Of a stretch of 53,542 nucleotides of DNA, positions 34,045-42,290 are shown in pieces (the first letter of the stretch is position 1; each line of letters opens with the position of its first letter). The notes under the pieces are model-generated. The model searched no databases and was not told the DNA's origin. It saw only the letters and a program-made list of their open reading frames with translations. The stretch is from Thermobaculum sp042408415 (GTDB lineage: Bacteria > Chloroflexota > Chloroflexia > Thermobaculales > Thermobaculaceae): positions 1 to 53,542 of the forward strand of contig JBHORE010000188.1 of the NCBI GenBank assembly GCA_042408415.1, written 5' to 3'. Position numbers and translations under genes: made by a program.

Positions 34045-36180
34045 ATGACTGTCGTGCACATGATCGGTAATGCACACATAGATCCAGTGTGGCTTTGGCC
34101 TTGGCAGGTTGGGGTGGATGAGGCACTAGCCACCTGTCGCTCTGCCGCAGACCGGTGTGATGAATACCCAGAGTTCATCTTCACGCGTGGTGAGGCCTGG
34201 ATATACCGTTGGGTGGAGAAGCTAGACCCTCAGCTATTTGAGCGAATAAGGCGACTCGTGAGCATCGGGCAGTGGCATGTGACTGGTGGCCAGTTCGTGC
34301 AGCCGGACTCGAACCTACCTACAGAATTCGGCTGGAGACGCCAGCTCAGACACGGCCGCGCGTACTTCCGAGAAAAGTTTGGAGTTATGCCGCAAGTTGC
34401 ATACCAAGTGGACTCGTTTGGTCACCCCCTGACTCTGCCTGACATCTTGGCTGAGGAAGGTTACATAGGCTTCGTGTTTCATCGCCCCAGCCCAGAACAG
34501 CTGCCTCTGCCTGCACAAACATTTAGATGGCGAGGTCCCAAGGGGGGTGAGGTGCTGGGATTTAGGATTGTACCCTCGTACACCTATTATTATGAGGATC
34601 TGTATGAGCGGATCATGATGGCAGTGGAGGCTTCAGGCGAACTAGGTCACACGATGTGTTTCTTTGGAGTGGGCAACCATGGTGGTGGACCTACCAAAGC
34701 CCAGATCGAGTATATACTAGACCACTACCATGCCTGGGAAGGCATCGAGCTACGTTTCAGCACGCCTCAGGCATTCTTCGAGGCAATATATGACCAGCGC
34801 GATCGGTTGCCAATAGTAACAGAGGAGTTACAACATACATTCCCCGGCTGCTACAGCGTGATGCACGATATCAAGCAGAGGCAACGGCGAGCAGAACATC
34901 TGTTAGCCCAGGCCGAGGACGCGGTGCGGGCCTTCGTGGATGAACCACAGCAAGCGGTTGCGCTCCATGAGAGACTAAACCAGGCGTGGGAGGACCTACT
35001 ACTAACGGAGTTTCACGATGTGTTAGCTGGAACGGCTGCTCCCCGGAGTTGGGATTCAGTGCGGGCTATACAGGGTAGGGCCCAGATCTCAGGGGAGGAG
35101 GTGATGGTTGAGGCTACTAGGCGCTGGGCTCATCGGCATCTGCCAGCGGTCAATGAGCACCAGTTGGTAGTAATGAATCCTGACCCTGCACCTTGGCGAG
35201 GATATATTGAGGCTGAACCGTGGTTGGACTTCAGAAGCTGGGATGATCGTTGGGTGAGCGACCTCGACGGCAACCCCGTGGACCACCAGGTGGTGCAGCC
35301 AGATGCTCCAGGAACGACTCGCATTCTGTTCCCAGCAGAGGTAGGAGCGATGTCAGCGTTGCAGTTACTGGTGCGCCAAGATCCTAATCCTACTAGAAAC
35401 GTTACCACTGACCTACACGTCTCAGATACGGTTCTGGAGAACACTCACTTACGTGTAGAGGTGGGAGAGAGGGGAGTCGAAGCTCTATGGAGTGAGGACA
35501 AGTTGCTCCTAGAGGGCATAGGGCTACACCTGCGTACCGACCATACGGACACATGGACCTTCCACACAGACAGGTTTGACGAGCCTGTGGAGTCGGAGTT
35601 TATGGTTCGAACATGGGTGGTGGAGGAGCAGGGTCCGCTGCGTGCCCGGCTACGAGCAGAGGGAAGGCTAGGGGAGTCGCGCGTGCGTTGGACACTCAGT
35701 CTACATCGTGGTGACCCTAAACTCCATATCAAGCTTGAAGTATTGTTTGCCGAACGATACAGAATGCTGCAGATGCCGTTATGGCTAGCTTCCAATGTGC
35801 AGCGTTGGAGGGACGGTCAAGCTGGAGGCTGGGTGGAACGCACCTGTAGTGCTGTCGAATGGCCAGTGCAGGGATGGTCTATGGTGGACCTTAATGGGAG
35901 ACAGTTGGCAATAGTTACTCAAGATGCCTACAGCCTCAGCCTGGACGATCGTAGATGGCAGTGGACACTGCTGCGCAGCTCGAGGATGGCTTGGATGGGA
36001 CAGGACCCTGAAGTATATGGAGGTCGGGATGAACACACAGACCAGGGCCCACACACCTTCGAGTTCGTGTTGTGGGTAGGGAAAGATCTTGGAGAGGAAG
36101 CATTGGAGATCGCTGCCAGGCAGCAAGCACGTCCACCAATAGTGTTTGATAGGTATGAAGGGCTTGTTAGACCCCTCTGA
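34045..36180 (+). CDS. Alpha-mannosidase, glycoside hydrolase family 38
   Basis: A 711-residue cytoplasmic Zn-dependent enzyme that releases alpha-linked mannose. The N-terminal (beta/alpha)7 barrel has NAHIDPVW, giving zinc ligands H11 and D13. D123 in QVDSFGHP is the expected nucleophile and zinc ligand, and H324 in EFHDVLAGT is the fourth ligand. A three-helix bundle (about 255-345) and C-terminal beta-sandwich domains follow, although the protein is shorter than many GH38 enzymes of 800-1000 residues. AGGAGG-type purines precede ATG 34045. It is divergent from the second ABC operon and 105 bases before the third ABC importer, which may import its substrate. Confidence 0.9.
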   Translation: MTVVHMIGNAHIDPVWLWPWQVGVDEALATCRSAADRCDEYPEFIFTRGEAWIYRWVEKLDPQLFERIRRLVSIGQWHVTGGQFVQPDSNLPTEFGWRRQLRHGRAYFREKFGVMPQVAYQVDSFGHPLTLPDILAEEGYIGFVFHRPSPEQLPLPAQTFRWRGPKGGEVLGFRIVPSYTYYYEDLYERIMMAVEASGELGHTMCFFGVGNHGGGPTKAQIEYILDHYHAWEGIELRFSTPQAFFEAIYDQRDRLPIVTEELQHTFPGCYSVMHDIKQRQRRAEHLLAQAEDAVRAFVDEPQQAVALHERLNQAWEDLLLTEFHDVLAGTAAPRSWDSVRAIQGRAQISGEEVMVEATRRWAHRHLPAVNEHQLVVMNPDPAPWRGYIEAEPWLDFRSWDDRWVSDLDGNPVDHQVVQPDAPGTTRILFPAEVGAMSALQLLVRQDPNPTRNVTTDLHVSDTVLENTHLRVEVGERGVEALWSEDKLLLEGIGLHLRTDHTDTWTFHTDRFDEPVESEFMVRTWVVEEQGPLRARLRAEGRLGESRVRWTLSLHRGDPKLHIKLEVLFAERYRMLQMPLWLASNVQRWRDGQAGGWVERTCSAVEWPVQGWSMVDLNGRQLAIVTQDAYSLSLDDRRWQWTLLRSSRMAWMGQDPEVYGGRDEHTDQGPHTFEFVLWVGKDLGEEALEIAARQQARPPIVFDRYEGLVRPL

Positions 36181-36194
36181 TTTCCGGCCACTAG

Positions 36195-36223
36195 TTGACA
36201 GGTTGTAGGTCGCGTATTAACAT
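36195..36223 (+). promoter_or_regulatory. Promoter of the third ABC importer operon
   Basis: TTGACA (36195-36200), a 17-base spacer and TAACAT (36218-36223) precede two tandem palindromes and the binding-protein gene, so the importer can be expressed separately from the mannosidase. Confidence 0.55.
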
Positions 36224-36234
36224 AAGATCACCAG

Positions 36235-36270
36235 GTTCTATTAATAGAACTATGTTCGCATATATGAACA
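36235..36270. promoter_or_regulatory. Tandem GTTC-N8-GAAC palindromes
   Basis: Site 1 (36235-36250) is a perfect 16-bp palindrome, GTTCTATTAATAGAAC. Site 2 has GTTC at 36254-36257 and GAAC at 36266-36269, inside TGTTC...GAACA. Their centres are 19 bases apart, close to two helical turns, which favours cooperative binding. A third site with the same form lies at 41405-41420 beside the IclR gene. Placed between promoter and ribosome site, they look like repressor sites. Confidence 0.6.
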
Positions 36271-36285
36271 AAGGAGTGGGATGCC

Positions 36286-37737
36286 ATGGGTAGAGGCCGC
36301 ATGAGTCGAAGGCGTTTCCTAAGGATGGTAGGTGTGGTTGCTGTAACTACCCCGCTGTACGCCTGTGGGGGCGCTGGCACCATAGGCGTCACTCCTACGG
36401 TTGCCCCCAGCACGGCGCCAGCCCCTACAGTGCCTGCGACGCCTATCAGTGTATTCCCAACCGCCGTGCCTACTAGTGCTAGTAATGTGGTGCCTACCAC
36501 GACCATTGGTCAGGGTAAAGTAACTGGACAGATCGAGTTCTCCTACTATAACTGGGGACCTGCCAGCATACAGTACTTCAAGGACATGGCGGCGGCGTTC
36601 ATGAAATCTCATCCGGGCACAAACATCAAGCTTACGCTGCCACCAGGTGATCAGTACACCACGAAGCTCAAGATCTTGTTAGCTACAGGTACAGGTCCGG
36701 ACATCATTACCACAACAGATATCACATATAGGCTTTTTAAGGAGGGGCGACTCCTGGATCTAACGTCCCGTGTGGAGACCGATCCTATACTCCTTGACGG
36801 CTCTAAATTCATACAAGCTGGTTGGGACATTTATCGCTTTGGGACTGGTCGCATCTATGGTATGTACTCTGGTGCGGATACGCACCTACTATACTATAAC
36901 AAAGATCTGTTCGACAAGGCGGGCATCAAGTACCCCAGTGCCGACTGGACTTGGGACGATTTTGTTGATGCTGCCAAGGAGCTCACGGTCCGCAAAGGGG
37001 ACAAAGTAGTGCAGTTTGGCACATCCCTTGGCATCCTGGCAGCTTATTGGGGATGGGCCAACCTGGTGTGGATGGAGGGTGGGGATATAGTCGACAAGCG
37101 CCCGTTCTATAGCAGGCTCACACTGAATAACCCACCAGTCATCAAGGTATTGCAGTTTATCCAAGATCTAATGTACAAGCACAAGGTAGCTCCCACTCCA
37201 GAGCAGGCCAGCGCTCTGGGGGAGGCAGGCTCCTTTGAAAGCGGCAAGGTAGCCATGTTACTCGATGGCGGCTGGGGGATACAATCGCGTAAGCAGATCA
37301 AGGCCTTCCACTGGGATGTACAGATGATCCCCAAGGGGCCGAAGGGTTTCATCGGGGCATTCTGGCCAGGAACTCCCATGCAGATCAATGCCAAGACGAA
37401 GAACCCCGATCTGTGTTGGGAATATGTCCGTTGGTTCGCTGCCAGCAAGGAGGCGCAGGAGCTGATAGCTAAGCAGCTGATCCAGGTGCCTGCCAGGTTG
37501 GATGTTGCCTTCTCCCCTACATTCCTTCGTCAACCAGGCATGCCCCCAAACGGCGAGGTGTGGGTTAAGTCCCTAGAGCACGCCAGGCCCGCAGACATCC
37601 AGAACCCTAACCAACAGGAGATGATGGACAAGGTATGGAACCCTAATTGGGATAAGTTCATCAGGAACAAGATGACGCCGCAGGAATTCGCCCAGATCGT
37701 GGAGACTGAAGGTAACAAGCTCCTGCAGTCGGCCTAA
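36286..37737 (+). CDS. Sugar-binding lipoprotein of an ABC importer, Tat-exported (third importer)
   Basis: A 483-residue family-1 binding protein. The Tat motif MSRRRFLRM is at residues 6-14 and the lipobox PLYAC gives Cys27, followed by a Thr/Pro/Val linker to about residue 75. Characteristic segments include GTGPDIITTTDI, LLYYNKDLFDKAGIKYP and FWPGTPMQINAKTKNPD. AAAGGAG precedes ATG 36286. It resembles the binding protein at 44224-45552, and both have Cys27, so the third and fourth importers look like duplicates. The ligand could be a mannoside given the neighbouring GH38, but this is inference. Confidence 0.9.
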   Translation: MGRGRMSRRRFLRMVGVVAVTTPLYACGGAGTIGVTPTVAPSTAPAPTVPATPISVFPTAVPTSASNVVPTTTIGQGKVTGQIEFSYYNWGPASIQYFKDMAAAFMKSHPGTNIKLTLPPGDQYTTKLKILLATGTGPDIITTTDITYRLFKEGRLLDLTSRVETDPILLDGSKFIQAGWDIYRFGTGRIYGMYSGADTHLLYYNKDLFDKAGIKYPSADWTWDDFVDAAKELTVRKGDKVVQFGTSLGILAAYWGWANLVWMEGGDIVDKRPFYSRLTLNNPPVIKVLQFIQDLMYKHKVAPTPEQASALGEAGSFESGKVAMLLDGGWGIQSRKQIKAFHWDVQMIPKGPKGFIGAFWPGTPMQINAKTKNPDLCWEYVRWFAASKEAQELIAKQLIQVPARLDVAFSPTFLRQPGMPPNGEVWVKSLEHARPADIQNPNQQEMMDKVWNPNWDKFIRNKMTPQEFAQIVETEGNKLLQSA

Positions 37738-37754
37738 GGCTATGGGAAACAAAG

Positions 37755-38690
37755 ATGGTTGGGAGCAGGAGAGCTGGTATCCAACTTGTCAGTATTAGAA
37801 TGTCGCTGAGGCGTCGTGAGGCGTTGGAAGGATATATGTTCATGGCGCCGGCGGTGCTTGGATTCCTGCTGTTTACTCTGTTCCCGATGCTCGCCTCGTT
37901 CGTTCTCAGCTTCACCGACTATGACCTGCTCTCGTCTCCCAAATGGGTGGGATTAGACAACTATCTACAGATGCTCCACGATCCATTCTTCTGGCAGTCG
38001 CTGAAGGTTACCACTATCTATGCAGGGGTTGGACTTCCGCTTGGGCTCATTCTCGCTCTTGCCGTGGCGGTCTTGATGAACCAGAGGGTACCAGCTATAG
38101 CTCTTTGGCGCACGGTGTACCTCCTGCCGTCGGTTATCTCGGGAGTGGCAGTGGCGATCCTATGGCGTTGGCTGTTTAATCCCGAGTTCGGACTGCTCAA
38201 TGTGCTGCTTGGGTATCTAGGTATCCAGGGTCCAGATTGGTTGGGGAGTACCACCTGGGCACTTCCCTCACTGATCATCATGGGTTTGTGGGGCATTGGA
38301 GGGAGCATGTTGATCTATCTCTCGGGACTGCAGAGTATACCAACAGAGCTGTACGAGGCGGTAGAAATAGATGGGGGTGGAAGATTTGCTAAGTTCTGGT
38401 ACATTACCCTACCGATGCTCTCGCCTGTTATCTTATACAATCTCGTCATAGGGTTAATAGGCTCATTCCAGTACTTCACTGAGGCTTATGTGCTAACTGG
38501 AGGCGGGCCCGAGAATGCTACGCTCTTCTACATGCTTTACCTCTACCGCAATGCATTCAACTACTTCAAGATGGGATACGCCTCGGCACTGGCCTGGACG
38601 TTGTTCATGCTGGTCCTGCTGCTCACTATCGCGGTGTTTAGAACCACTCCGATGTGGGTGTACTATGAGGGCGAGAGGAGGGGTAGGTGA
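37755..38690 (+). CDS. ABC sugar importer permease, MalF-like (third importer)
   Basis: A 311-residue permease with six predicted helices. The EAA loop ELYEAVEIDGGGRFAKFWYITLP is near residues 201-223. It starts 17 bases after the binding protein and overlaps the next permease by four bases. Long stretches are very similar to the permease at 42291-43247 (MAPAVLG, SLKVTTIY versus ALKVTSIY, GVAVAILWRW versus GVAVAMLWRW), which supports duplication of the whole importer. Confidence 0.92.
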   Translation: MVGSRRAGIQLVSIRMSLRRREALEGYMFMAPAVLGFLLFTLFPMLASFVLSFTDYDLLSSPKWVGLDNYLQMLHDPFFWQSLKVTTIYAGVGLPLGLILALAVAVLMNQRVPAIALWRTVYLLPSVISGVAVAILWRWLFNPEFGLLNVLLGYLGIQGPDWLGSTTWALPSLIIMGLWGIGGSMLIYLSGLQSIPTELYEAVEIDGGGRFAKFWYITLPMLSPVILYNLVIGLIGSFQYFTEAYVLTGGGPENATLFYMLYLYRNAFNYFKMGYASALAWTLFMLVLLLTIAVFRTTPMWVYYEGERRGR

Positions 38691-39583
38691 TGGCCAGGGT
38701 ATCGCAGCTACAGGTCATGTTGTCTGCGAAGGAAAGATTGTCCACACGTGTTTGGCGTAGGCGCATTGAAACGGGCCTCTCTCTCTTGATCATTCTACTG
38801 GGAGCCTGCGTGATAATGATCCCTCTAGCATGGATGGTCTCTACATCATTAAAGAGGCCAATGGACGTCTATCTCTTGCCTCCCAGGTGGATTCCCTCTC
38901 CACCACAATGGGGAAACTACGCTGAGGTATTCACTGCAGTACCCTTCGGACGCTATCTGCTCAACAGCACCATTGTATCTGGGCTCACGGTTGTAGGCAG
39001 CGTTCTGTCATCCTCGATGGCGGCCTATAGCTTCGCGCGCCTACGCTCGCCAGGGCGGCATCTAATATTCATGGTACTTCTGTCTACTTTGATGCTGCCA
39101 GGCGCTGTGACGATAGTTCCAACGTTCATCGTGTTTCAGAAGCTGGGGTGGATCAACACCTTCAAACCCCTGATCGTGCCCGCGTTCTTCGGCAATGCCT
39201 TCTTCATTTTCCTCATGCGTCAGTTCTTTATGACTATACCTTTGGAACTGGAGGATGCTGCGCGTATCGATGGCGCCAACAGCCTACAGATATTCCTGAG
39301 GGTCATGCTGCCTCTCTCCAAGCCCGCACTGATCACTGTAGCTATATTCGCTTTCATTGGTTCCTGGAATGACTTCTTTACCCCCTTGATTTATATCAAC
39401 TCCGAGGACATGTACACTGTAGCCTTGGGAGTTGCCAACTTCCAGGGCAGTGCCAGGGTGGGGCCGCAGATGCATCTCCTGATGGCAGCCTCGTTCATTG
39501 CCACGATCCCAGTGCTGCTGGTATTCTTTGTTGCCCAGCGTCTGTTCATCCGTGGGATAGTGTTCACAGGCATAAAGGGCTAG
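38687..39583 (+). CDS. ABC sugar importer permease, MalG-like (third importer)
   Basis: A 298-residue permease. The EAA loop ELEDAARIDGANSLQIFLRVMLP is near residues 185-207 and the C-terminus reads RGIVFTGIKG. The ATG overlaps the previous stop (GTGATGG), implying translational coupling. The segment KLGWINTFKPLIVPAFFGNA is shared exactly with the permease at 43244-44122, including about 32 identical bases (39140-39171 versus 43679-43710). It converges with the GH127-like gene 51 bases away. Confidence 0.92.
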   Translation: MMARVSQLQVMLSAKERLSTRVWRRRIETGLSLLIILLGACVIMIPLAWMVSTSLKRPMDVYLLPPRWIPSPPQWGNYAEVFTAVPFGRYLLNSTIVSGLTVVGSVLSSSMAAYSFARLRSPGRHLIFMVLLSTLMLPGAVTIVPTFIVFQKLGWINTFKPLIVPAFFGNAFFIFLMRQFFMTIPLELEDAARIDGANSLQIFLRVMLPLSKPALITVAIFAFIGSWNDFFTPLIYINSEDMYTVALGVANFQGSARVGPQMHLLMAASFIATIPVLLVFFVAQRLFIRGIVFTGIKG

Positions 39584-39634
39584 ATGTTTACATGAGCTAT
39601 TGGACAAGCAGCAAGTCCATCAGGCCAACATCAC

Positions 39635-41344
39635 CTATAGCGATTCGATGGGGTCTTTCCAAGCTGGCGAAGGTTCTGCCGCTGTCAGCTCCGAAGGCCG
39701 ATTATAAAGTGGGTAGAAGACGCCCTTTGGCTCAACCCGCATTACTGCCTCTCCATGCCAGTAGCAGACGCACCATGCCCGTCTAGCATCACTACCAACC
39801 TCGTAGCATACCACCTTTTGAGGCAGTGGATAGTACAGTTTTGCTTGCTGCATCTCCATTAGAGAAAACCGTACATAACCGTCGTGAGATCTCAATTCAG
39901 CTACTCTACCATCCTCGAATGCAGCCAATGCCTCCGAAACGCCCTCTGGCAACCGCACCTCCACATCCTGATGTTGGTAGCTAAGAATATCTAAGCGACC
40001 TTGTGAAGGTTCATGGCTCAAGACACGTAGAGCTGGGGTCTCCACGCTGAAGCGCAGATTCACCTGCGACCCTGCTGTGGTTTTCTCTATCGAATGCTTC
40101 CAGAGGTCGTAGAGGCCACGTACGCCTGCAGCGTTGCAGCACTGCATAAGTGCCGCGGCCTCGGGGTAGAACGCGTCGTTGAGTGTTGGTCTGGAGGCGA
40201 AGCCACCCACCTGGCTCTCGACAACACCCTCGAAGCGAGAGTAGCGCCCTTCCAACGGAGGTGCTTCGTCACTGGGAGGTAGTGCCTCGACCGCTGCCCT
40301 GAATCTCTCTAGGGATAGTAGCTGGCTCTCCAACAGATGGTTGCGGCCGAAACGCTCAGCATCAGCATAGTAGCGGCGATCCACGTGCTGGCCAAGCAAC
40401 AGCGCTATCTCGATCATGTCGGTGATGCAGCAGATCTCACCATGACAATGTCCCAACCCCTCAGGAAACCACCCAAACTCGGTCCCCCAACTCTTAGCAT
40501 GTTCATAGCTTTGTCTAGCCCACGCAACGTACTCGCGATGTCCGAGCACCAGACCCAACTTGAGCACGCCTAGGATGAAGTTAGATCGTGTGTGGAAATG
40601 ACCTTCTAGCTCTCCTGCTGGAAATCGCCACTGACCATCAGGGAGATACCCGCTGGTGTGATACAGAGCCAACTTGGCAAGCCCGTGAGCTAGCTCCAAT
40701 GCGGGCTCGTATCCCGTCGCCTCGTACAGTCTGATAGCCGGTACTATCGCAGCAGCGTTGTACTCCTCGATGCCTGGGCATAGACCAACCTCGCGGAATT
40801 GCCATCCACCCTCCCTGTAATATCCTTCTGGGAAGAACAGCCCGTGGGGCGTGTGTATGGCTATCGCAAGAAGCCCATCCACCAAGCGGCGCGCTGCCTC
40901 TAGATAGCGCTCGTCGCCCGTAGCTAAAAACCTGGTCGTCAGTCCCATCAGGGTGCCCCTCTGCGCCCAGCTAACTTCGGCTGCTCGCTGCCCCTCCTGC
41001 CAATCGATGGCCAGTAGCCCCTTGCCCCAAGGCTCAGCCCAGGGTTCTAGCGGTAACCAAGATAAGTTATTCGGTCCAATTAGTCGGAACATCCATTCTT
41101 CTAGAAGATGCTCAGCTTCCTCGGTCTCCCCTCCTGCCATAATATGAGCTAGTGTCAGGGCATCCACATGTCTGCCTGTGCCATCACCGCAATCCCACAG
41201 ACAGTGGTCGGCGCGTGGAGGGCGGGATCGCCATGATGCTAGAAAGTACATGAGCCCATCCATAGATGGATCCGTCAGATCTATGAGAGCGCGGGCACCC
41301 AATCGCGCTCGTGCCTGTAGGTCGAAAGGATGGATGTTGCTCAC
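39635..41344 (-). CDS. GH127-like six-hairpin glycoside hydrolase
   Basis: A protein of about 569 residues with an (alpha/alpha)6-type repeat pattern and a C-terminal beta-sandwich, without signal peptide. It resembles the DUF1680/GH127 beta-L-arabinofuranosidase group. HGEICCITDMIEIALLLG carries the Glu and Cys of the metal site, and MQCCNAAGVRG near residue 405 sits where the catalytic CxCCPPN motif should be. The first Cys and the PPN of that motif are absent, so activity and family number are uncertain. GTG 41344 with GGGAGGG six bases upstream is the best start; the longer TTG form would include that site. Its promoter overlaps that of the divergent IclR gene. Confidence 0.65.
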   Translation of the reverse strand: MSNIHPFDLQARARLGARALIDLTDPSMDGLMYFLASWRSRPPRADHCLWDCGDGTGRHVDALTLAHIMAGGETEEAEHLLEEWMFRLIGPNNLSWLPLEPWAEPWGKGLLAIDWQEGQRAAEVSWAQRGTLMGLTTRFLATGDERYLEAARRLVDGLLAIAIHTPHGLFFPEGYYREGGWQFREVGLCPGIEEYNAAAIVPAIRLYEATGYEPALELAHGLAKLALYHTSGYLPDGQWRFPAGELEGHFHTRSNFILGVLKLGLVLGHREYVAWARQSYEHAKSWGTEFGWFPEGLGHCHGEICCITDMIEIALLLGQHVDRRYYADAERFGRNHLLESQLLSLERFRAAVEALPPSDEAPPLEGRYSRFEGVVESQVGGFASRPTLNDAFYPEAAALMQCCNAAGVRGLYDLWKHSIEKTTAGSQVNLRFSVETPALRVLSHEPSQGRLDILSYQHQDVEVRLPEGVSEALAAFEDGRVAELRSHDGYVRFSLMEMQQAKLYYPLPQKVVCYEVGSDARRAWCVCYWHGEAVMRVEPKGVFYPLYNRPSELTAAEPSPAWKDPIESL

Positions 41345-41364
41345 TACAATCCCTCCCAAGAGCG

Positions 41365-41393
41365 TTGACAGCTGTGTTGATGAATGCTATTAT
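41365..41393 (+). promoter_or_regulatory. Promoter of the IclR-led operon
   Basis: TTGACA (41365-41370), a 17-base spacer and TATTAT (41388-41393). Transcription would start near 41400, which rules out the in-frame ATG at 41380 and supports GTG 41434 as the IclR start. The -10 is shared with the opposing promoter. Confidence 0.65.
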
Positions 41394-41416
41394 AAGGCTA
41401 CTGAGTTCATTGTCAA
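41389..41416 (-). promoter_or_regulatory. Consensus promoter of the GH127-like gene
   Basis: On the minus strand TTGACA (41411-41416) and TATAAT (41389-41394) are both perfect, with a 16-base spacer. Its -10 overlaps that of the plus-strand promoter, so only one polymerase can occupy the site at a time. The GTTC-N8-GAAC site covers its -35. Confidence 0.7.
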
Positions 41417-41420
41417 GAAC
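41405..41420. promoter_or_regulatory. GTTC-N8-GAAC site at the IclR/GH127-like divergent promoter
   Basis: GTTC (41405-41408) and GAAC (41417-41420) flank eight bases that contain the minus-strand -35 hexamer. It is the same form as the two sites at 36235-36270. Its position fits repression of the GH127-like gene and autoregulation of the IclR gene. Confidence 0.55.
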
Positions 41421-41433
41421 AAGGTTCATAATA

Positions 41434-42279
41434 GTGAAAACAGATCGATTCGTTGGACAAGTGAAATCAGCTGCACGAGCATTGGACATCCTGGAGCTGC
41501 TCGCTGAGCACGAGGATGGGCTAACGCTCACACAGATCTGCAACGCCCTATCGATGCCGAAGAGCAGCGCGCACGCGCTGCTCAGGACCCTGATGAGCAG
41601 GGGGTATCTCTCCCCGGGGTTCCAAGCAGGCACCTATCGCCTGGGGCCAAGGACTTTCGAGCTTGGCAGTGCCTACATGCGCAGCGTGGACCTTATAAGA
41701 GAAGGACAGGAGATAATTCGCCGTATATCTAGATTATGTGGGGAGACCACGCACCTGGCTACACTAGATGGCAGGGACGTCATCTACGTGGCCAAGGAGG
41801 AGGGGAACAATCTGATCAGGATGGTCTCAGCAGTCGGCAAGCGATTTCCAGCCCATGGTACAGCTGTAGGAAAAATGTTGTTGTCTGGCTTGAGTGCTGA
41901 CGAGCTTAAGAAGCGCTATCCGCCGAGTGAAACACTGCCCAAGCTCACTCCCAATACTATAACTGACCCAAAGGTTTTCTATCGAGAGTTGGCCGAGACC
42001 AAGGCAAGGGGCTATGCGCTGGACTACGAGGAGTCTACTGTGGGGCTGTGCTGCGTGGCTGCGCCCGTTTACGATGCTGATTGTCAGATGGTAGCAGCTA
42101 TGAGCATCTCCGTGCCTCGAGTCAACTTCACGGCGGATCGTTGCCGTGATCTGTTGCGCCTCGTGCTCGAGGGTGCATCCGAACTCTCGACACGACTGGG
42201 ATATCACAGTGACGAGGGCGTTGTGAGATGGGACGAGGCTCGTAACCAGGCAGTCGGTACACCACATGAAAGTAGCTAG
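41434..42279 (+). CDS. IclR-family transcriptional regulator
   Basis: A protein of about 281 residues. An N-terminal winged helix-turn-helix (ALDILELLAEHEDGLTLTQI, then MPKSSAHALLRTLMSRGYL) is followed by the IclR effector domain from about residue 80: LATLDGRDVIYVAKEE, FPAHGTAVGKMLLSG and YALDYEESTVGLCCVAAPVYD. I chose GTG 41434 because the promoter -10 at 41388-41393 lies downstream of or within the earlier starts; AAGG lies nine bases upstream. Its stop is followed at once by AGGAGG for the next permease, so it is the first gene of the long importer/GH36 operon. It probably binds the GTTC-N8-GAAC sites. Confidence 0.88.
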   Translation: MKTDRFVGQVKSAARALDILELLAEHEDGLTLTQICNALSMPKSSAHALLRTLMSRGYLSPGFQAGTYRLGPRTFELGSAYMRSVDLIREGQEIIRRISRLCGETTHLATLDGRDVIYVAKEEGNNLIRMVSAVGKRFPAHGTAVGKMLLSGLSADELKKRYPPSETLPKLTPNTITDPKVFYRELAETKARGYALDYEESTVGLCCVAAPVYDADCQMVAAMSISVPRVNFTADRCRDLLRLVLEGASELSTRLGYHSDEGVVRWDEARNQAVGTPHESS

Positions 42280-42290
42280 GAGGTCAATGA

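Noticed and set aside
41311..41433. Longer N-terminus for the IclR regulator
   Set aside because: It would be translated from DNA that forms the promoter and the start of the divergent gene; GTG 41434 fits the family's usual length.
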